Source of the DNA: Streptococcus pacificus
Lineage (GTDB): Bacteria > Bacillota > Bacilli > Lactobacillales > Streptococcaceae
Length of the DNA stretch: 64,000 bases
NCBI RefSeq assembly: GCF_016481305.1
Contig: NZ_JAENBO010000005.1
Span: 28,353 to 92,352, forward strand
Direction: 5' to 3'
Made by a program: the position numbers and the translations under genes
Shown: positions 28,313-38,684 of the stretch, in pieces
Layout of the letters: each line of letters opens with the position of its first letter
Position numbering within the stretch: position 1 is the first letter of the stretch
Notes under the pieces: generated by a model
Databases searched by the model: none
The model's input: the letters and a program-made list of their open reading frames with translations, nothing else
Told to the model about the DNA's origin: nothing

Positions 28313-28339
28313 TTGACAAAGGTGTAAAGTGTTTGTCAA
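28313..28339. repeat. inverted repeat TTGACAAA-N11-TTTGTCAA
   Basis: Perfect 8-bp arms at 28313-28320 and 28332-28339 in the divergent region between ymfF and yaaA. A TGTAAAG direct repeat (28302-28308 and 28323-28329) is interwoven. Possible operator; no regulator assigned. Confidence 0.5.
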
Positions 28340-28404
28340 TTTCTTATAGCTTATAAAATTAGTTTTCTTTCAAAGAGAGAAAGAACTATTTTCACACGCT
28401 TTTA

Positions 28405-28413
28405 TGCTATAAT
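28405..28413 (+). promoter_or_regulatory. extended -10 promoter of yaaA-recF
   Basis: TGCTATAAT ending at 28413, 25 bases before the yaaA ATG; no clear -35. Confidence 0.55.
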
Positions 28414-28437
28414 AAGGTTATTAGAAAGGTGAGGATT

Positions 28438-28776
28438 ATGGATTATAAATTATTTGATGACTATATTACTTTACAATCATTATTAAAAGATCAGGGCATT
28501 ATTGAAACCGGTGGGGCAATTAAATTATTTTTAGCTGAAAATATTGTATTGCTAAATGGTGTTAAAGAAAATCGCCGAGGAAAAAAATTGTATAAAGGTG
28601 ATGTAATAGAAATACCTGATGCTGATATTAGGATTTCAATTGTAGCACCTAGTAGTGAAGAAATACTGTTACATCAAGAAGAACTCATTGAAAAAGAAAA
28701 CCTTTCAAAGAAACTAAAAACGCTTAACAAGCAAAATAAAAAACCGAAAACGACTGTTCGTTTTCCAGGAACATAA
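28438..28776 (+). CDS. yaaA: S4 domain-containing protein YaaA
   Basis: 112 residues from the ATG at 28438 with AAAGG 8 bases upstream; a GTG at 28429 overlaps the ribosome site. An S4 RNA-binding domain ([23 protein letters not shown], then [18 protein letters not shown]) is followed by a Lys-rich tail. YaaA is encoded next to recF in most Firmicutes. Two bases separate it from recF. Confidence 0.88.
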   Translation: MDYKLFDDYITLQSLLKDQGIIETGGAIKLFLAENIVLLNGVKENRRGKKLYKGDVIEIPDADIRISIVAPSSEEILLHQEELIEKENLSKKLKTLNKQNKKPKTTVRFPGT

Positions 28777-28778
28777 TC

Positions 28779-29882
28779 ATGCAACTTGAATCATTACAGC
28801 TCTTAAATTTTCGAAATTACAACAAGGCTAATCTAGAGTTTTCACCACATCTAAATGTTTTTGTAGGACAAAATGCACAAGGAAAAACGAATCTTATTGA
28901 AGCTATCTACTTTCTTTCTTTAACTAGAAGTCACCGTGCTAAATCTGATAAAGAATTAATTGCCTTTTCTCAAAATCAGTTAAGTGTCTCAGGCAATGTA
29001 AGCCGCTTGCAAGGTAAACTGGTCCTTGACATTGTTTTATCAGACAAAGGACGGATTACAAAAGTCAATCACTTAAAACAGTCAAAATTGTCTGATTATA
29101 TTGGTCACTTGCCAGTCGTCTTATTTGCACCTGAAGATTTACAACTCATTAAAGGTGCACCCAGCTTAAGAAGGAAATTTCTAGACATTGATTTGGGACA
29201 AATCAAACCACTTTATCTAACTGAGATTTCTCAATATAACCATGTTTTAAAACAAAGAAATAGTTATTTGAAAACAAACCAGACCATTGACATGGTTTTC
29301 TTGAGTGTTCTTGACGAACAGTTAATTACCTATGGTAGTCAAGTTATTCGTCAAAGACTTAAATTCATTGACAAGTTGTCAACCAAAGCAAAGCAACATC
29401 ACTTGCAAATTTCTAATCAGCAAGAAGAGTTGTCAATATCCTATCAATCCTCTATCAAGTTGACAGAAGGAAAAAGTATTGAAGATGCCTTTCGTCAGCA
29501 ACTAAAAAAACAACTTGACAGAGATCTATTCAAAAAAAATACTAGTGTCGGTCCTCATAGAGATGATGTTTTATTTTCAATTAATAACATTGAAGCAAGT
29601 TTTGGTAGTCAAGGACAACACAGAAGTCTTATTTTATCTCTCAAGCTAGCCGAAATAGACTTAATAAGAGAAACAATTGGAGATTATCCCATTTTACTCT
29701 TGGATGATGTTATGAGTGAGCTTGACAATCATCGTCAACTAAAATTGTTAGAAAACATCCATAAAAATGTGCAAACCTTTATCACAACAACCAGTCTAGA
29801 TCATCTTCATCAAGTCCCTAATGATATTCAACTATTCCATATTGAAAAAGGAAAGATTATACAAGAAACAGCTGTTCACTAA
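28779..29882 (+). CDS. recF: DNA replication and repair protein RecF
   Basis: 367 residues. Walker [11 protein letters not shown] (near residue 30), ABC-type signature [16 protein letters not shown] (near 275) and Walker [13 protein letters not shown] (near 305). It loads RecA on gaps at stalled forks. In many Firmicutes recF follows dnaN; here, as in other streptococci, it lies about 10 kb away on the other side of the origin and is transcribed toward it. Confidence 0.96.
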   Translation: MQLESLQLLNFRNYNKANLEFSPHLNVFVGQNAQGKTNLIEAIYFLSLTRSHRAKSDKELIAFSQNQLSVSGNVSRLQGKLVLDIVLSDKGRITKVNHLKQSKLSDYIGHLPVVLFAPEDLQLIKGAPSLRRKFLDIDLGQIKPLYLTEISQYNHVLKQRNSYLKTNQTIDMVFLSVLDEQLITYGSQVIRQRLKFIDKLSTKAKQHHLQISNQQEELSISYQSSIKLTEGKSIEDAFRQQLKKQLDRDLFKKNTSVGPHRDDVLFSINNIEASFGSQGQHRSLILSLKLAEIDLIRETIGDYPILLLDDVMSELDNHRQLKLLENIHKNVQTFITTTSLDHLHQVPNDIQLFHIEKGKIIQETAVH

Positions 29883-29898
29883 TGAACAGCTGTTTTAG
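29866..29898 (+). terminator. intrinsic terminator of recF
   Basis: 13-bp perfect stem AAACAGCTGTTCA (29866-29878) with TGAACAGCTGTTT (29883-29895), then TTTAG; it overlaps the end of the converging transporter gene. Confidence 0.75.
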
Positions 29899-30764
29899 TA
29901 TGATTTGACAATACCTAGTAAAATAGCACCTATTAAGAAGCAAAGAATACCGATGATTACCCACGTTATTTCTTTCTTAGTTTTCTTTTCACCTAAGAAA
30001 ACAATACCACCAATAATCGAAATGATAGCACCTATCTGGGAAAAACTAAAGGCAATTGCTAGACCAGCAGAAGATGCGGCTAAAAGCATGAATATATTAC
30101 CAACTCCCCACATCATCCCAACAAGTGAATTTTTTAATACCAATGGTGAGAAATCCAACTGAAATTTCATAAAGAAACTAGAGCCTATAATCATACCAAC
30201 AGCCATCGGTAATATAACTGATAAGACATCAAAAGCCATAATATTATTGAATAAGATAGCATAAGAAAGATAACCAAACGTTGAGAAAGCAAGAGCAACA
30301 AAGCCTTTATTGAAATGTTTTAATAAATGATTTTTATTTTCTTTCACTGGATCGACGCGACTTGAAAAATAAAAACCGATTACTAATAGAAGTAGGGCAA
30401 AACCACCTAGTATATAATGAAAACTTGTTGACCACTCATGAAAGACAAAAGCTCCAATTAAACTACCAAAAACAAGTTGACTGCCACTTGACAAGGGATT
30501 TGCAACAGAGACACCCATATGCTTCATTGCCGTAAATTGTCTATTCTGGCCTAAAGACCAAAGAATACCTCCAATTATTCCAAAAAACCATAGATTGAAA
30601 GACAATTGAGGTCTAGCAACTATAAAGACAATTATTGCGAAAAACAATGAACCAATTGTCATCCCAAATGTTTGCTGATTTGCACTTCCACCAATCTTAT
30701 TACTAACAAAACCAATACTCCCCCAAGCAAACATTGGAACTAGGGCAAATAATATTCCTTCCAT
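29895..30764 (-). CDS. GRP-family sugar transporter (GlcU/RbsU-like)
   Basis: 289 residues with about ten hydrophobic segments and the GRP-family start MEGILFALVPMFAWGSIGFVSNKIGG; other recognisable blocks are GILWSLGQNRQFTAMKHMGVSVANPLSSG and GGIVFLGEKKTKKE. GRP members take up glucose or ribose by proton symport in Firmicutes; the substrate cannot be assigned. The promoter is covered by two identical-geometry palindromes, so it is very likely repressor-controlled. Confidence 0.88.
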   Translation of the reverse strand: MEGILFALVPMFAWGSIGFVSNKIGGSANQQTFGMTIGSLFFAIIVFIVARPQLSFNLWFFGIIGGILWSLGQNRQFTAMKHMGVSVANPLSSGSQLVFGSLIGAFVFHEWSTSFHYILGGFALLLLVIGFYFSSRVDPVKENKNHLLKHFNKGFVALAFSTFGYLSYAILFNNIMAFDVLSVILPMAVGMIIGSSFFMKFQLDFSPLVLKNSLVGMMWGVGNIFMLLAASSAGLAIAFSFSQIGAIISIIGGIVFLGEKKTKKEITWVIIGILCFLIGAILLGIVKSY

Positions 30765-30783
30765 TTTTCTCCTTTACACTTAG

Positions 30784-30820
30784 TTTACACAATTGTAAAT
30801 TAAGTTTACATATTTGTAAA
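30784..30820. promoter_or_regulatory. double operator TTTACA-N4-TGTAAA
   Basis: Two perfect palindromes, 30784-30799 and 30805-30820, have centres exactly 21 bases apart (two helical turns). They cover the -10 and -35 boxes of the sugar transporter promoter. A further TTTACA half-site lies at 30773-30778. Confidence 0.75.
30792..30820 (-). promoter_or_regulatory. promoter of the GRP transporter
   Basis: On the minus strand TTTACA (30820-30815), a 17-base spacer, TACAAT (30797-30792). Each box is part of one of the two palindromes. Confidence 0.65.
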
Positions 30821-30825
30821 TCCAT

Positions 30826-30865
30826 AAAACAAGAGACACCACTACCAAAGACTGATAGTGGTGTC
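30826..30865 (-). terminator. intrinsic terminator of guaB
   Basis: 10-bp perfect stem GACACCACTA (30835-30844) with TAGTGGTGTC (30856-30865), followed on the minus strand by CTTGTTTT. Confidence 0.75.
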
Positions 30866-30883
30866 ATTTAGTCTATATTTTTA

Positions 30884-32368
<1,485 letters not shown>

Positions 32369-32416
32369 TCAACTCCTCTTTTCTAAATATAATAATGCTT
32401 AAAATGGATTGTTACT

Positions 32417-32444
32417 ATCATATCATGCTATGATAATTTGTCAA
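32417..32444 (-). promoter_or_regulatory. guaB promoter
   Basis: On the minus strand TTGACA (32444-32439), a 16-base spacer, TATGAT (32422-32417) with TGA before it. An inverted repeat TATCATAGCATGATA overlaps the spacer and -10. Confidence 0.65.
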
Positions 32445-32470
32445 TCAATTTAAACTGAAATTCTCATCGC

Positions 32471-33496
32471 TTACTTAAAATAATTTATCCCCATAGCCGA
32501 TTTAACTTCCGATAGGGTTTGTGCTGCTTTTTCACGCGCTTTCTCACTACCTTTTTCTAACATTCGATAGACTTCTCCCATATCTTTAGCATATTCTAAA
32601 CGTCTATTTCTTATTGGAGATAGTTCTCTTTCCATAATTTCTAAAAGGAAACGCTTTGTTTTAACATCACCTAAACCACCTTTTTGGTAATGTTCTTTCA
32701 TACGTTCAATGTCTTGTTGATCTTCTTTTCTACCAAACACATCTAAATAATGGAATACCATGTTTCCTTCTATTTGACCTGGATCTTCCACACGAATATG
32801 ATTTGGATCAGTGTACATACTCATAATTTTTTTCTTGAGTGTATCAGAATCATCAGCTAAGTAGATACCATTATTTAATGATTTAGACATTTTAGCATTG
32901 CCGTCAAGACCTGGTAAACGTCCAGCTGCTTCATTTTCTGGAAAAAGACCTTCTGGTTCTACTAAAACATCTGTTTTATAGGTATGATTAAAACTTCGAA
33001 CAATTTCCCTGGTTTGCTCAATCATTGGTTTTTGATCAGAACCAGCAGGAACCAGATTAGCTTTAAAAGCAGTTATATCTGCTGCTTGTGAAATTGGGTA
33101 AACCAAAAATCCTGTTGGAATGCTTTCTCCAAAGCCTTTTTGAGCAATTTCAGTCTTAACAGTTGGATTTCTTTGCAAACGTGCCACAGAAACTAAATTC
33201 ATATAATAAACCGTCAATTCTGCCAATTCTGGAATTTGACTTTGTAGAAAAATAGTTGCTTTTTCAGGGTCTAATCCCACTGCTAGATAATCCAGCGCCA
33301 CTTCACCAACAGATTCGATAATTTTTTCCGGATGTTTAGCATTATCAGTAAGCGCTTGTTGATCTGCTAAAAAAACAAACATCTCATATTTATTTTCATT
33401 TTGTAGGAGAACACGATTTTTAACACTACCAACATAATGCCCAACGTGTAATTTACCAGTTGGTCGGTCTCCTGTCAGAATAATAGGTTTTCCCAT
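32471..33496 (-). CDS. trpS: tryptophanyl-tRNA synthetase
   Basis: 341 residues from the ATG at 33496, which has AAGGAG 7 bases upstream; a GTG at 33511 overlaps that ribosome site. Class I signatures are [10 protein letters not shown] (HIGH-like, near residue 15) and KMSKS ([11 protein letters not shown], near 200). Charges tRNA-Trp. The gap to the divergent YitT gene is about 100 bases, too short for a T-box and none was found. Confidence 0.96.
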   Translation of the reverse strand: MGKPIILTGDRPTGKLHVGHYVGSVKNRVLLQNENKYEMFVFLADQQALTDNAKHPEKIIESVGEVALDYLAVGLDPEKATIFLQSQIPELAELTVYYMNLVSVARLQRNPTVKTEIAQKGFGESIPTGFLVYPISQAADITAFKANLVPAGSDQKPMIEQTREIVRSFNHTYKTDVLVEPEGLFPENEAAGRLPGLDGNAKMSKSLNNGIYLADDSDTLKKKIMSMYTDPNHIRVEDPGQIEGNMVFHYLDVFGRKEDQQDIERMKEHYQKGGLGDVKTKRFLLEIMERELSPIRNRRLEYAKDMGEVYRMLEKGSEKAREKAAQTLSEVKSAMGINYFK

Positions 33497-33540
33497 TTTG
33501 AACTCCTTCACAATAAATTAATAAAATTATAACATATATC

Positions 33541-33569
33541 TTGACGTTGTGCCTGTTAAATAGGATAAT
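33541..33569 (+). promoter_or_regulatory. promoter of the YitT-family gene
   Basis: TTGACG (33541-33546), a 17-base spacer, GATAAT (33564-33569), 32 bases before the ATG. Overlaps the divergent trpS promoter region. Confidence 0.6.
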
Positions 33570-33601
33570 AGTCTTTGTCACTCTTTTGAAAGGAACTATC
33601 A

Positions 33602-34474
33602 ATGAAAAATAAAATTCGCGATTTCTTACTTGTTACTACTGGTTCATTTATTGCTGCAATCGGTATCAATGCTATGTTTTTAGAAAACCGTATCGTCTCT
33701 GGAGGATTAGGAGGCTTATCCATTGCCACTAATGAACTATTTGGCTGGTCTCCAGGTATTTTTGTCATGGTTGCAAATATTCCTCTTTTAGTCTTATGTT
33801 ATTTTTTTCTAGGAAAAGCAACCTTTTTAAAAACGGTCTATGGATCACTGATTTTCCCAGTCTTTATTAGTTTGACAGAAACCATTCCAACCATTACTCA
33901 CAACAGCCTTCTTGCTTCTATTTTTGGTGGTGTGATTATGGGAATTGGACTTGGAATTGTCTTTCTAGGAAATTCTTCTACTGGGGGAACAAGTATTATC
34001 ACACAAATTATTTATAATTACTCCTCACTCTCTTTAGGCGTCGTGATGACGATTGTTGATGGAATCGTCGTTATTATTGGTTTAATCGCTTTTGATGCCG
34101 ATACTGTTATGTATTCAATTATTTCACTCATTACAATTGGCTATGTCATCAATATCATGCTTTCTGGATTGAAGGCTTCTAAAAATGTGATGATTATTTC
34201 ACGTAAACAAGAAGACATCAAGAAAACAATCACAGAAACGATTGAACGTGGGGTCACAGAAATTCCAATCACTGGTGGTTTCACCGGTCAACAACGCCAT
34301 ATGATTATGACCACTCTTTCAACCAAAGAAATTCCTAGACTACAAAAAGAGATTCAACAAATTGATGAAGCTGCTTTTGTCATTGTCATGCCTGCTTCTC
34401 AAGTTATGGGACGTGGTTTTAGTCTTACAAAAGATCATCATACAATGGATGAAGATGTTTTATATCCAATGTAA
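33602..34474 (+). CDS. YitT family membrane protein
   Basis: 290 residues. About five to six membrane segments in the first 190 residues, starting with the typical YitT N-terminus (LLVTTGSFIAAIGINAMFLENRIVSGGLGG), then a cytosolic DUF2179 domain (about 205-285; SRKQEDIKKTITETIERGVTEIPITGGFTGQ). The function of the family is not established. GAAAGGA precedes the start. Confidence 0.88.
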   Translation: MKNKIRDFLLVTTGSFIAAIGINAMFLENRIVSGGLGGLSIATNELFGWSPGIFVMVANIPLLVLCYFFLGKATFLKTVYGSLIFPVFISLTETIPTITHNSLLASIFGGVIMGIGLGIVFLGNSSTGGTSIITQIIYNYSSLSLGVVMTIVDGIVVIIGLIAFDADTVMYSIISLITIGYVINIMLSGLKASKNVMIISRKQEDIKKTITETIERGVTEIPITGGFTGQQRHMIMTTLSTKEIPRLQKEIQQIDEAAFVIVMPASQVMGRGFSLTKDHHTMDEDVLYPM

Positions 34475-34491
34475 TCATTCCCTAGTAATCA

Positions 34492-34520
34492 TTGAAAAAC
34501 AATTGATTTTCGTGTAGAAT
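34492..34520 (+). promoter_or_regulatory. promoter of the ABC-F gene
   Basis: TTGAAA (34492-34497), a 17-base spacer, TAGAAT (34515-34520). Confidence 0.6.
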
Positions 34521-34555
34521 GAAGAAAATAAGAAAGAGATAAATGAGGTAGAAAA

Positions 34556-36175
34556 TTGCTTACAGTTTCAGATGTATCCCTTAGATTTAGTGATCGTAAA
34601 CTTTTTGATGAGGTCAATATCAAATTCACCGCAGGAAACACTTATGGGTTAATCGGTGCTAATGGTGCAGGAAAATCAACTTTTTTAAAAATACTAGCCG
34701 GTGATATAGAACCAACTACTGGAAATGTGTCACTAGGTCCTGATGAACGTCTATCTGTACTTCGTCAGAATCACTATGACTATGAAGATAATAGAGCCAT
34801 TGATGTCGTAATCATGGGAAATGAAGAACTCTATAAAATCATGAAAGAAAAAGATGATATCTATATGAAACCAGATTTTTCAGAAGAAGATGGGGTTCGT
34901 GCTGCAGAATTAGAAAGTGATTTTGCTGAATTAGGAGGATGGGAAGCTGAAAGTGAAGCTGCTCAGCTCCTCCAAAACCTTAACATCCCAGAAGAACTAC
35001 ATTATCTTAATCTGAGTGAGTTAACTAATGGTGATAAAGTGAAGGTGTTACTAGCAAAAGCCTTGTTTGGTAAACCAGATGTACTGCTACTTGATGAGCC
35101 AACCAATGGTCTTGATATCCAATCTATCAGTTGGCTAGAAGATTTCTTGATTGATTTTGAAAATACTGTTATTGTTGTTTCCCATGACCGTCACTTTTTA
35201 AATAAAGTGTGTACTCACATGGCCGATCTTGATTTTGGAAAAATTAAAATCTTTGTGGGGAACTATGATTTTTGGAAAGAGTCTAGTGAATTAGCCCTTC
35301 GTTTACAATCAGATCGTAATGCTAAGGCAGAAGAAAAAATCAAAGAGTTAAAAGAATTTGTTGCCAGATTCTCAGCTAATGCTTCTAAGTCCAAACAAGC
35401 GACTTCACGTAAAAAAATGTTGGAAAAAATTGAGCTAGAAGAAATTGTTCCTTCTAGCCGTAAATACCCCTTCATTAATTTTAAATCAGAACGTGAAACC
35501 GGAAAAGAATTGTTAACTGTCGAAAACTTAAAAGTCACCATAGATGGGGAAGTTATTCTAGATAATATCAGCTTCATTCTTTATCCAGGTGATAAAACTG
35601 CTATTATTGGGCAAAACGACATTCAAACAACGGCTCTTATCCGCGCTTTAATGGGGGATATTGAGTATGAAGGTACTGTTAAATGGGGGATCACAACTAG
35701 CCAAAGTTACCTTCCAAAAGACAATTCACGTGACTTTGAAAGTAAAGATACGATTTTAGATTGGCTTCGTCAATTTGCCAGCAAAGAAGAAGATGACAAT
35801 ACCTTCCTTAGAGGTTTTCTAGGTCGTATGCTCTTTAGTGGTGATGAAGTCAACAAACCTGTTAATGTCCTTTCTGGTGGTGAAAAAGTTCGTGTCATGT
35901 TATCTAAATTGATGTTATTGAAGTCAAATGTTCTTGTACTTGACGATCCAACCAACCATTTAGATTTAGAATCAATCTCTAGCCTTAACGATGGGTTGAA
36001 AAAATTTAAAGAAAATATCATTTTTGCAAGTCACGACCATGAATTTATTCAAACACTTGCTAATCATATTGTTGTTATTTCAAAAAATGGTGTCATTGAT
36101 CGTATCGGTGAAACTTATGACGACTTTTTAGAAAATCAAGAAGTACAAGAAAAAGTCAAAGCACTCTGGCAATAG
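34556..36175 (+). CDS. ABC-F family ATPase (YbiT/YkpA-like)
   Basis: 539 residues starting at TTG 34556, the only plausible start (GAGGT upstream; the next residues LTVSDVSLRF are the usual N-terminus). Two ABC domains, no membrane part. First site is intact (GANGAGKST; signature LTNGDKVKVLL; LLLDEPTNGLD). The second Walker A is degenerate (GQNDIQTTAL, no Lys), though its signature LSGGEKVRVML and LVLDDPTNHLD are present. ABC-F proteins act on ribosomes; this subgroup is housekeeping-like rather than a known resistance determinant. Strong terminator after the stop. Confidence 0.9.
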   Translation: MLTVSDVSLRFSDRKLFDEVNIKFTAGNTYGLIGANGAGKSTFLKILAGDIEPTTGNVSLGPDERLSVLRQNHYDYEDNRAIDVVIMGNEELYKIMKEKDDIYMKPDFSEEDGVRAAELESDFAELGGWEAESEAAQLLQNLNIPEELHYLNLSELTNGDKVKVLLAKALFGKPDVLLLDEPTNGLDIQSISWLEDFLIDFENTVIVVSHDRHFLNKVCTHMADLDFGKIKIFVGNYDFWKESSELALRLQSDRNAKAEEKIKELKEFVARFSANASKSKQATSRKKMLEKIELEEIVPSSRKYPFINFKSERETGKELLTVENLKVTIDGEVILDNISFILYPGDKTAIIGQNDIQTTALIRALMGDIEYEGTVKWGITTSQSYLPKDNSRDFESKDTILDWLRQFASKEEDDNTFLRGFLGRMLFSGDEVNKPVNVLSGGEKVRVMLSKLMLLKSNVLVLDDPTNHLDLESISSLNDGLKKFKENIIFASHDHEFIQTLANHIVVISKNGVIDRIGETYDDFLENQEVQEKVKALWQ

Positions 36176-36190
36176 AATTATCAAACATAA

Positions 36191-36220
36191 AAAAGCAACG
36201 ACTGAAGTCGTTGCTTTTAA
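36191..36220 (+). terminator. intrinsic terminator of the ABC-F gene
   Basis: 12-bp perfect stem AAAAGCAACGAC (36191-36202) with GTCGTTGCTTTT (36207-36218), tetraloop TGAA. Confidence 0.85.
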
Positions 36221-36259
36221 TTTAGTTAAAATGTTCTGAGAAAAAATCTGTTAATAAGC

Positions 36260-36287
36260 AAAAAAAAATCCTAAGTTAACTTAGGAT
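36260..36287 (-). terminator. intrinsic terminator of the tRNA-Glu/tRNA-Asn unit
   Basis: 8-bp stem ATCCTAAG/CTTAGGAT (36268-36275 and 36280-36287) around TTAA, followed on the minus strand by about nine T residues. Confidence 0.85.
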
Positions 36288-36299
36288 AATGTCTTATCA

Positions 36300-36373
36300 C
36301 TCCGGCAGTAGGACTCGAACCTACGACATCATGATTAACAGTCATGCGCTACTACCAACTGAGCTATGCCGGA
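36300..36373 (-). tRNA. tRNA-Asn (anticodon GTT)
   Basis: 74 bases. Minus strand begins TCCGGCATAGCTCAGTTGG; acceptor TCCGGCA pairs with TGCCGGA, discriminator G; anticodon loop CTGTTAA; T arm GTAGG-TTCGAGT-CCTAC. The CCA end is not encoded. Confidence 0.97.
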
Positions 36374-36402
36374 ATACAACCAATTTTGGTAAAGCTATAA
36401 AA

Positions 36403-36474
36403 TAGTCCGTACGGGATTCGAACCCGTGTTACCGCCGTGAAAAGGCGGTGTCTTAACCCCTTGACCAACGGACC
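36403..36474 (-). tRNA. tRNA-Glu (anticodon TTC)
   Basis: 72 bases. Acceptor GGTCCGT pairs with ACGGACT (first pair G-U), discriminator A; anticodon stem CCGCC/GGCGG around TTTTCAC; T arm CGGG-TTCGAAT-CCCG. It is a target of MnmA/MnmG modification. Transcribed with tRNA-Asn. Confidence 0.97.
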
Positions 36475-36510
36475 AAAAGTCATAAGATTTTTTTCTTTGA
36501 CACTCTTACT

Positions 36511-36538
36511 ATTATAACAAATAATTTTAATTTGTCTA
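36511..36538 (-). promoter_or_regulatory. promoter of tRNA-Glu/tRNA-Asn
   Basis: On the minus strand TAGACA (36538-36533), a 16-base spacer, TATAAT (36516-36511). Confidence 0.65.
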
Positions 36539-36595
36539 CCTTTTTTGAAAAATATATGTTTTTTTTATTGAATACATTGATTTATCATCTTCTTA

Positions 36596-36625
36596 TTGAC
36601 AAGTAGATAGTTTTTTTGATAGAAT
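36596..36625 (+). promoter_or_regulatory. promoter of tRNA-Arg
   Basis: TTGACA (36596-36601), an 18-base spacer, TAGAAT (36620-36625) with TGA before it, 15 bases upstream of the tRNA. Confidence 0.7.
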
Positions 36626-36639
36626 GAAATGGTTGAAAT

Positions 36640-36713
36640 GGTCTCATAGCTCAGCTGGATAGAGCATTCGCCTTCTAAGCGAACGGTCGCAGGTTCGAAT
36701 CCTGCTGAGATCA
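36640..36713 (+). tRNA. tRNA-Arg (anticodon TCT)
   Basis: 74 bases. Acceptor GGTCTCA pairs with TGAGATC (one G-U), discriminator A; D arm GCTCAGCTGGATAGAGC; anticodon stem TTCGC/GCGAA around CTTCTAA; T arm GCAGG-TTCGAAT-CCTGC. The CCA end is not encoded. Confidence 0.97.
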
Positions 36714-36719
36714 TACTTA

Positions 36720-36757
36720 AAATAAAAGCTCTTGGAAAAACCAAGGGCTTTTATTTG
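36720..36757 (+). terminator. bidirectional terminator between tRNA-Arg and rlmH
   Basis: A 16-bp stem with one G-T pair (36720-36735 with 36741-36756), core AAAAGC/GCTTTT; AT-rich on both sides. It overlaps the last codons of rlmH. Confidence 0.75.
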
Positions 36758-37230
36758 TGATAAGGACTACCTTCTTGAATCATAAAAGAACGATAAATTT
36801 GTTCCATTAACACCAAACGCATCAATTGATGGGGAAGTGTCATTCTTCCAAAACTTAATAGTAGGTTGGCTCTTTTTTTTAGTTCATCACTCAATCCAAG
36901 ACTGCCACCAATAACAAAAGTAATGGTAGAATAGCCATTAAGCATCACCTGAGACATTTTCTGGCTTAATTCTTCTGATGAGATTTGTTTTCCTTCTATA
37001 GCAAGAGCAATCACATAATCTCTTTCACCAATTTTACTTGCCAAGCGTTGCTCTTCTTTTTCTAAAATTTTATCATTTTCAGCTTGACTGGCTTGATCTG
37101 GTGTTTTTTCATCTGAAACCTCAACAATCTCAACCTTACTAAAACGTCCTAGACGCTTCACATACTCCGCAATACCTTCTTTTAGGTATTTTTCTTTTAA
37201 TTTTCCAACGACTAATAATTTTATTTTCAT
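36751..37230 (-). CDS. rlmH: 23S rRNA (pseudouridine1915-N3)-methyltransferase RlmH
   Basis: 159 residues from the ATG at 37230 ([15 protein letters not shown], the family's start); a frame extending upstream is not supported. The SPOUT knot SAM site is [13 protein letters not shown] (near 102-114), and the C-terminus ends [18 protein letters not shown]. It methylates pseudouridine 1915 in helix 69 of 23S rRNA. Its place next to htrA and the origin is conserved in streptococci. Confidence 0.96.
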   Translation of the reverse strand: MKIKLLVVGKLKEKYLKEGIAEYVKRLGRFSKVEIVEVSDEKTPDQASQAENDKILEKEEQRLASKIGERDYVIALAIEGKQISSEELSQKMSQVMLNGYSTITFVIGGSLGLSDELKKRANLLLSFGRMTLPHQLMRLVLMEQIYRSFMIQEGSPYHK

Positions 37231-37321
37231 AATAGCATTATAGCAAACTTTAGGAGGAACAACCATACTCTAATAGTAAGACAGGATAGTTTTCATCTTT
37301 TTCAAAAAGTTTTCAACAACC

Positions 37322-37330
37322 TGTGGATTA
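37322..37330. promoter_or_regulatory. DnaA box-like site upstream of htrA
   Basis: TGTGGATTA matches the DnaA box TGTGGATAA at 8 of 9 bases, 2.2 kb left of the main DnaA-box cluster and just upstream of the htrA -10 (TATAAT, 37355-37360). Confidence 0.4.
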
Positions 37331-37407
37331 CTTTCTTTTTCATACAATTTAAGGTATAATTAAGCAAGCTCTCATAGAATGTAAGAAAAGTTTTGGAGGT
37401 TAACACA

Positions 37408-38634
37408 GTGAAAAAAAAATCGAGCCTTTTTAAAAGGATTATTCATTTCTTCTTTGTTATTCTATTTGGTTTTCTAGGAGGATTTGTCGCTACCTTTTTT
37501 GTCTTACAAATGAATGGGGGAAACTTTTCTAAAAATGCTCCAACGTCACAAGTAAAAACAAGCAATACTAACTATGATACTGTAACATCAACAACAGATG
37601 CTGTTAAAACAATTCAAAACACTGTTGTTTCCGTTATCAATTATCAAGAAAATCAAGATGATTTTAACTATTATGATTATTTCACTTCTGAAAATGAAGA
37701 CCGTTTTGTTGATGATTCAGGACTCACCGTCTATAGCGAGGGGTCTGGTGTTATCTATAAAAAAGATAGTAAAGATGCTTATTTAGTTACCAATAATCAC
37801 GTTATCAGTGGGGCTCAAAAAATTGAAATTTTACTCAGCAATGGTAATAAAGTTGTTGGTGAATTAGTTGGAGCTGATACTTATTCTGACCTAGCTGTTG
37901 TCAAAATTCCTTCAGAAAATGTTGATGTCGTTGCCGAATTTGCCAATTCAGATAGTCTCAATGTTGGAGAACCTGCTATTGCTATTGGTAGCCCACTAGG
38001 AAGCGAATACGCAAACTCTGTTACAGAAGGAATTGTCTCAAGTCTTAGTCGTACAGTCACATCTAGAAATGAAAATGGTGAAATCATTTCCACAAATGCC
38101 ATTCAAACAGATGCTGCCATTAATCCAGGAAACTCTGGTGGACCACTCATTAATATCCAAGGACAAGTCATTGGAATTAATTCAAGTAAGATTACTGTTA
38201 GTGGGGACTACACTAATAGTGTTGCGGTTGAAGGAATGGGATTTGCCATCCCATCAAACGATGTTGTTTCTATCATCAATCAATTAGAGGCAAATGGTGC
38301 AGTTAATAGACCAGCTCTAGGAATTTCAATGGCTAGTTTAAATGAAATCCCAACCTCTTCATTTAGCAAGTTAGATATTCCTGAAACTGTCCTTAGCGGT
38401 GTTGTCGTTATTTCTACTCAATCAGGAATGCCATCAGATGGTATCTTAGAAAAAAATGATGTGATTGTTGCTGTTGATAAAGAAACTATTGAAACCACAA
38501 GTGATTTACAAAGTGTTCTCTATAAACATCAAGTGAATGACTCTATTGAAGTAACGTTCTATCGTGGTCAAAAGAAAATGACAGAAACAATCAAATTGAC
38601 CAAAACAACTGAAGACTTAAAGAAAAATGAATAA
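37408..38634 (+). CDS. htrA: surface serine protease HtrA/DegP
   Basis: 408 residues from the GTG at 37408, with GGAGG 9 bases upstream; a TTG at 37393 overlaps that site. One membrane segment near residues 10-32 anchors it outside. Trypsin-like triad: H131 (TNNHVIS), D161 (YSDLAVV), S243 (GNSGGP). One PDZ domain follows (about 295-395). It degrades misfolded exported proteins and is a virulence/stress factor in streptococci. Placement beside parB at the origin is conserved. Confidence 0.96.
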   Translation: MKKKSSLFKRIIHFFFVILFGFLGGFVATFFVLQMNGGNFSKNAPTSQVKTSNTNYDTVTSTTDAVKTIQNTVVSVINYQENQDDFNYYDYFTSENEDRFVDDSGLTVYSEGSGVIYKKDSKDAYLVTNNHVISGAQKIEILLSNGNKVVGELVGADTYSDLAVVKIPSENVDVVAEFANSDSLNVGEPAIAIGSPLGSEYANSVTEGIVSSLSRTVTSRNENGEIISTNAIQTDAAINPGNSGGPLINIQGQVIGINSSKITVSGDYTNSVAVEGMGFAIPSNDVVSIINQLEANGAVNRPALGISMASLNEIPTSSFSKLDIPETVLSGVVVISTQSGMPSDGILEKNDVIVAVDKETIETTSDLQSVLYKHQVNDSIEVTFYRGQKKMTETIKLTKTTEDLKKNE

Positions 38635-38644
38635 CTAACTAATA

Positions 38645-38665
38645 CCCCTATTACTAGGGGTTTTT
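38645..38665 (+). terminator. intrinsic terminator of htrA
   Basis: Stem CCCCTA (38645-38650) with TAGGGG (38655-38660), loop TTAC, then TTTTT. Confidence 0.8.
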
Positions 38666-38684
38666 AGTAGTTTTGAGAGGAAAA

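Noticed and set aside
28323..28339. WalR-like TGTAAA-N5-TGTCAA
   Set aside because: The second half has C at a position that should be A or T, and the site is far from the promoters; kept only as part of a repeat finding.
33497..33601. Possible T-box leader for trpS
   Set aside because: The gap is only about 105 bases, and no specifier loop, T-box motif or terminator was found.
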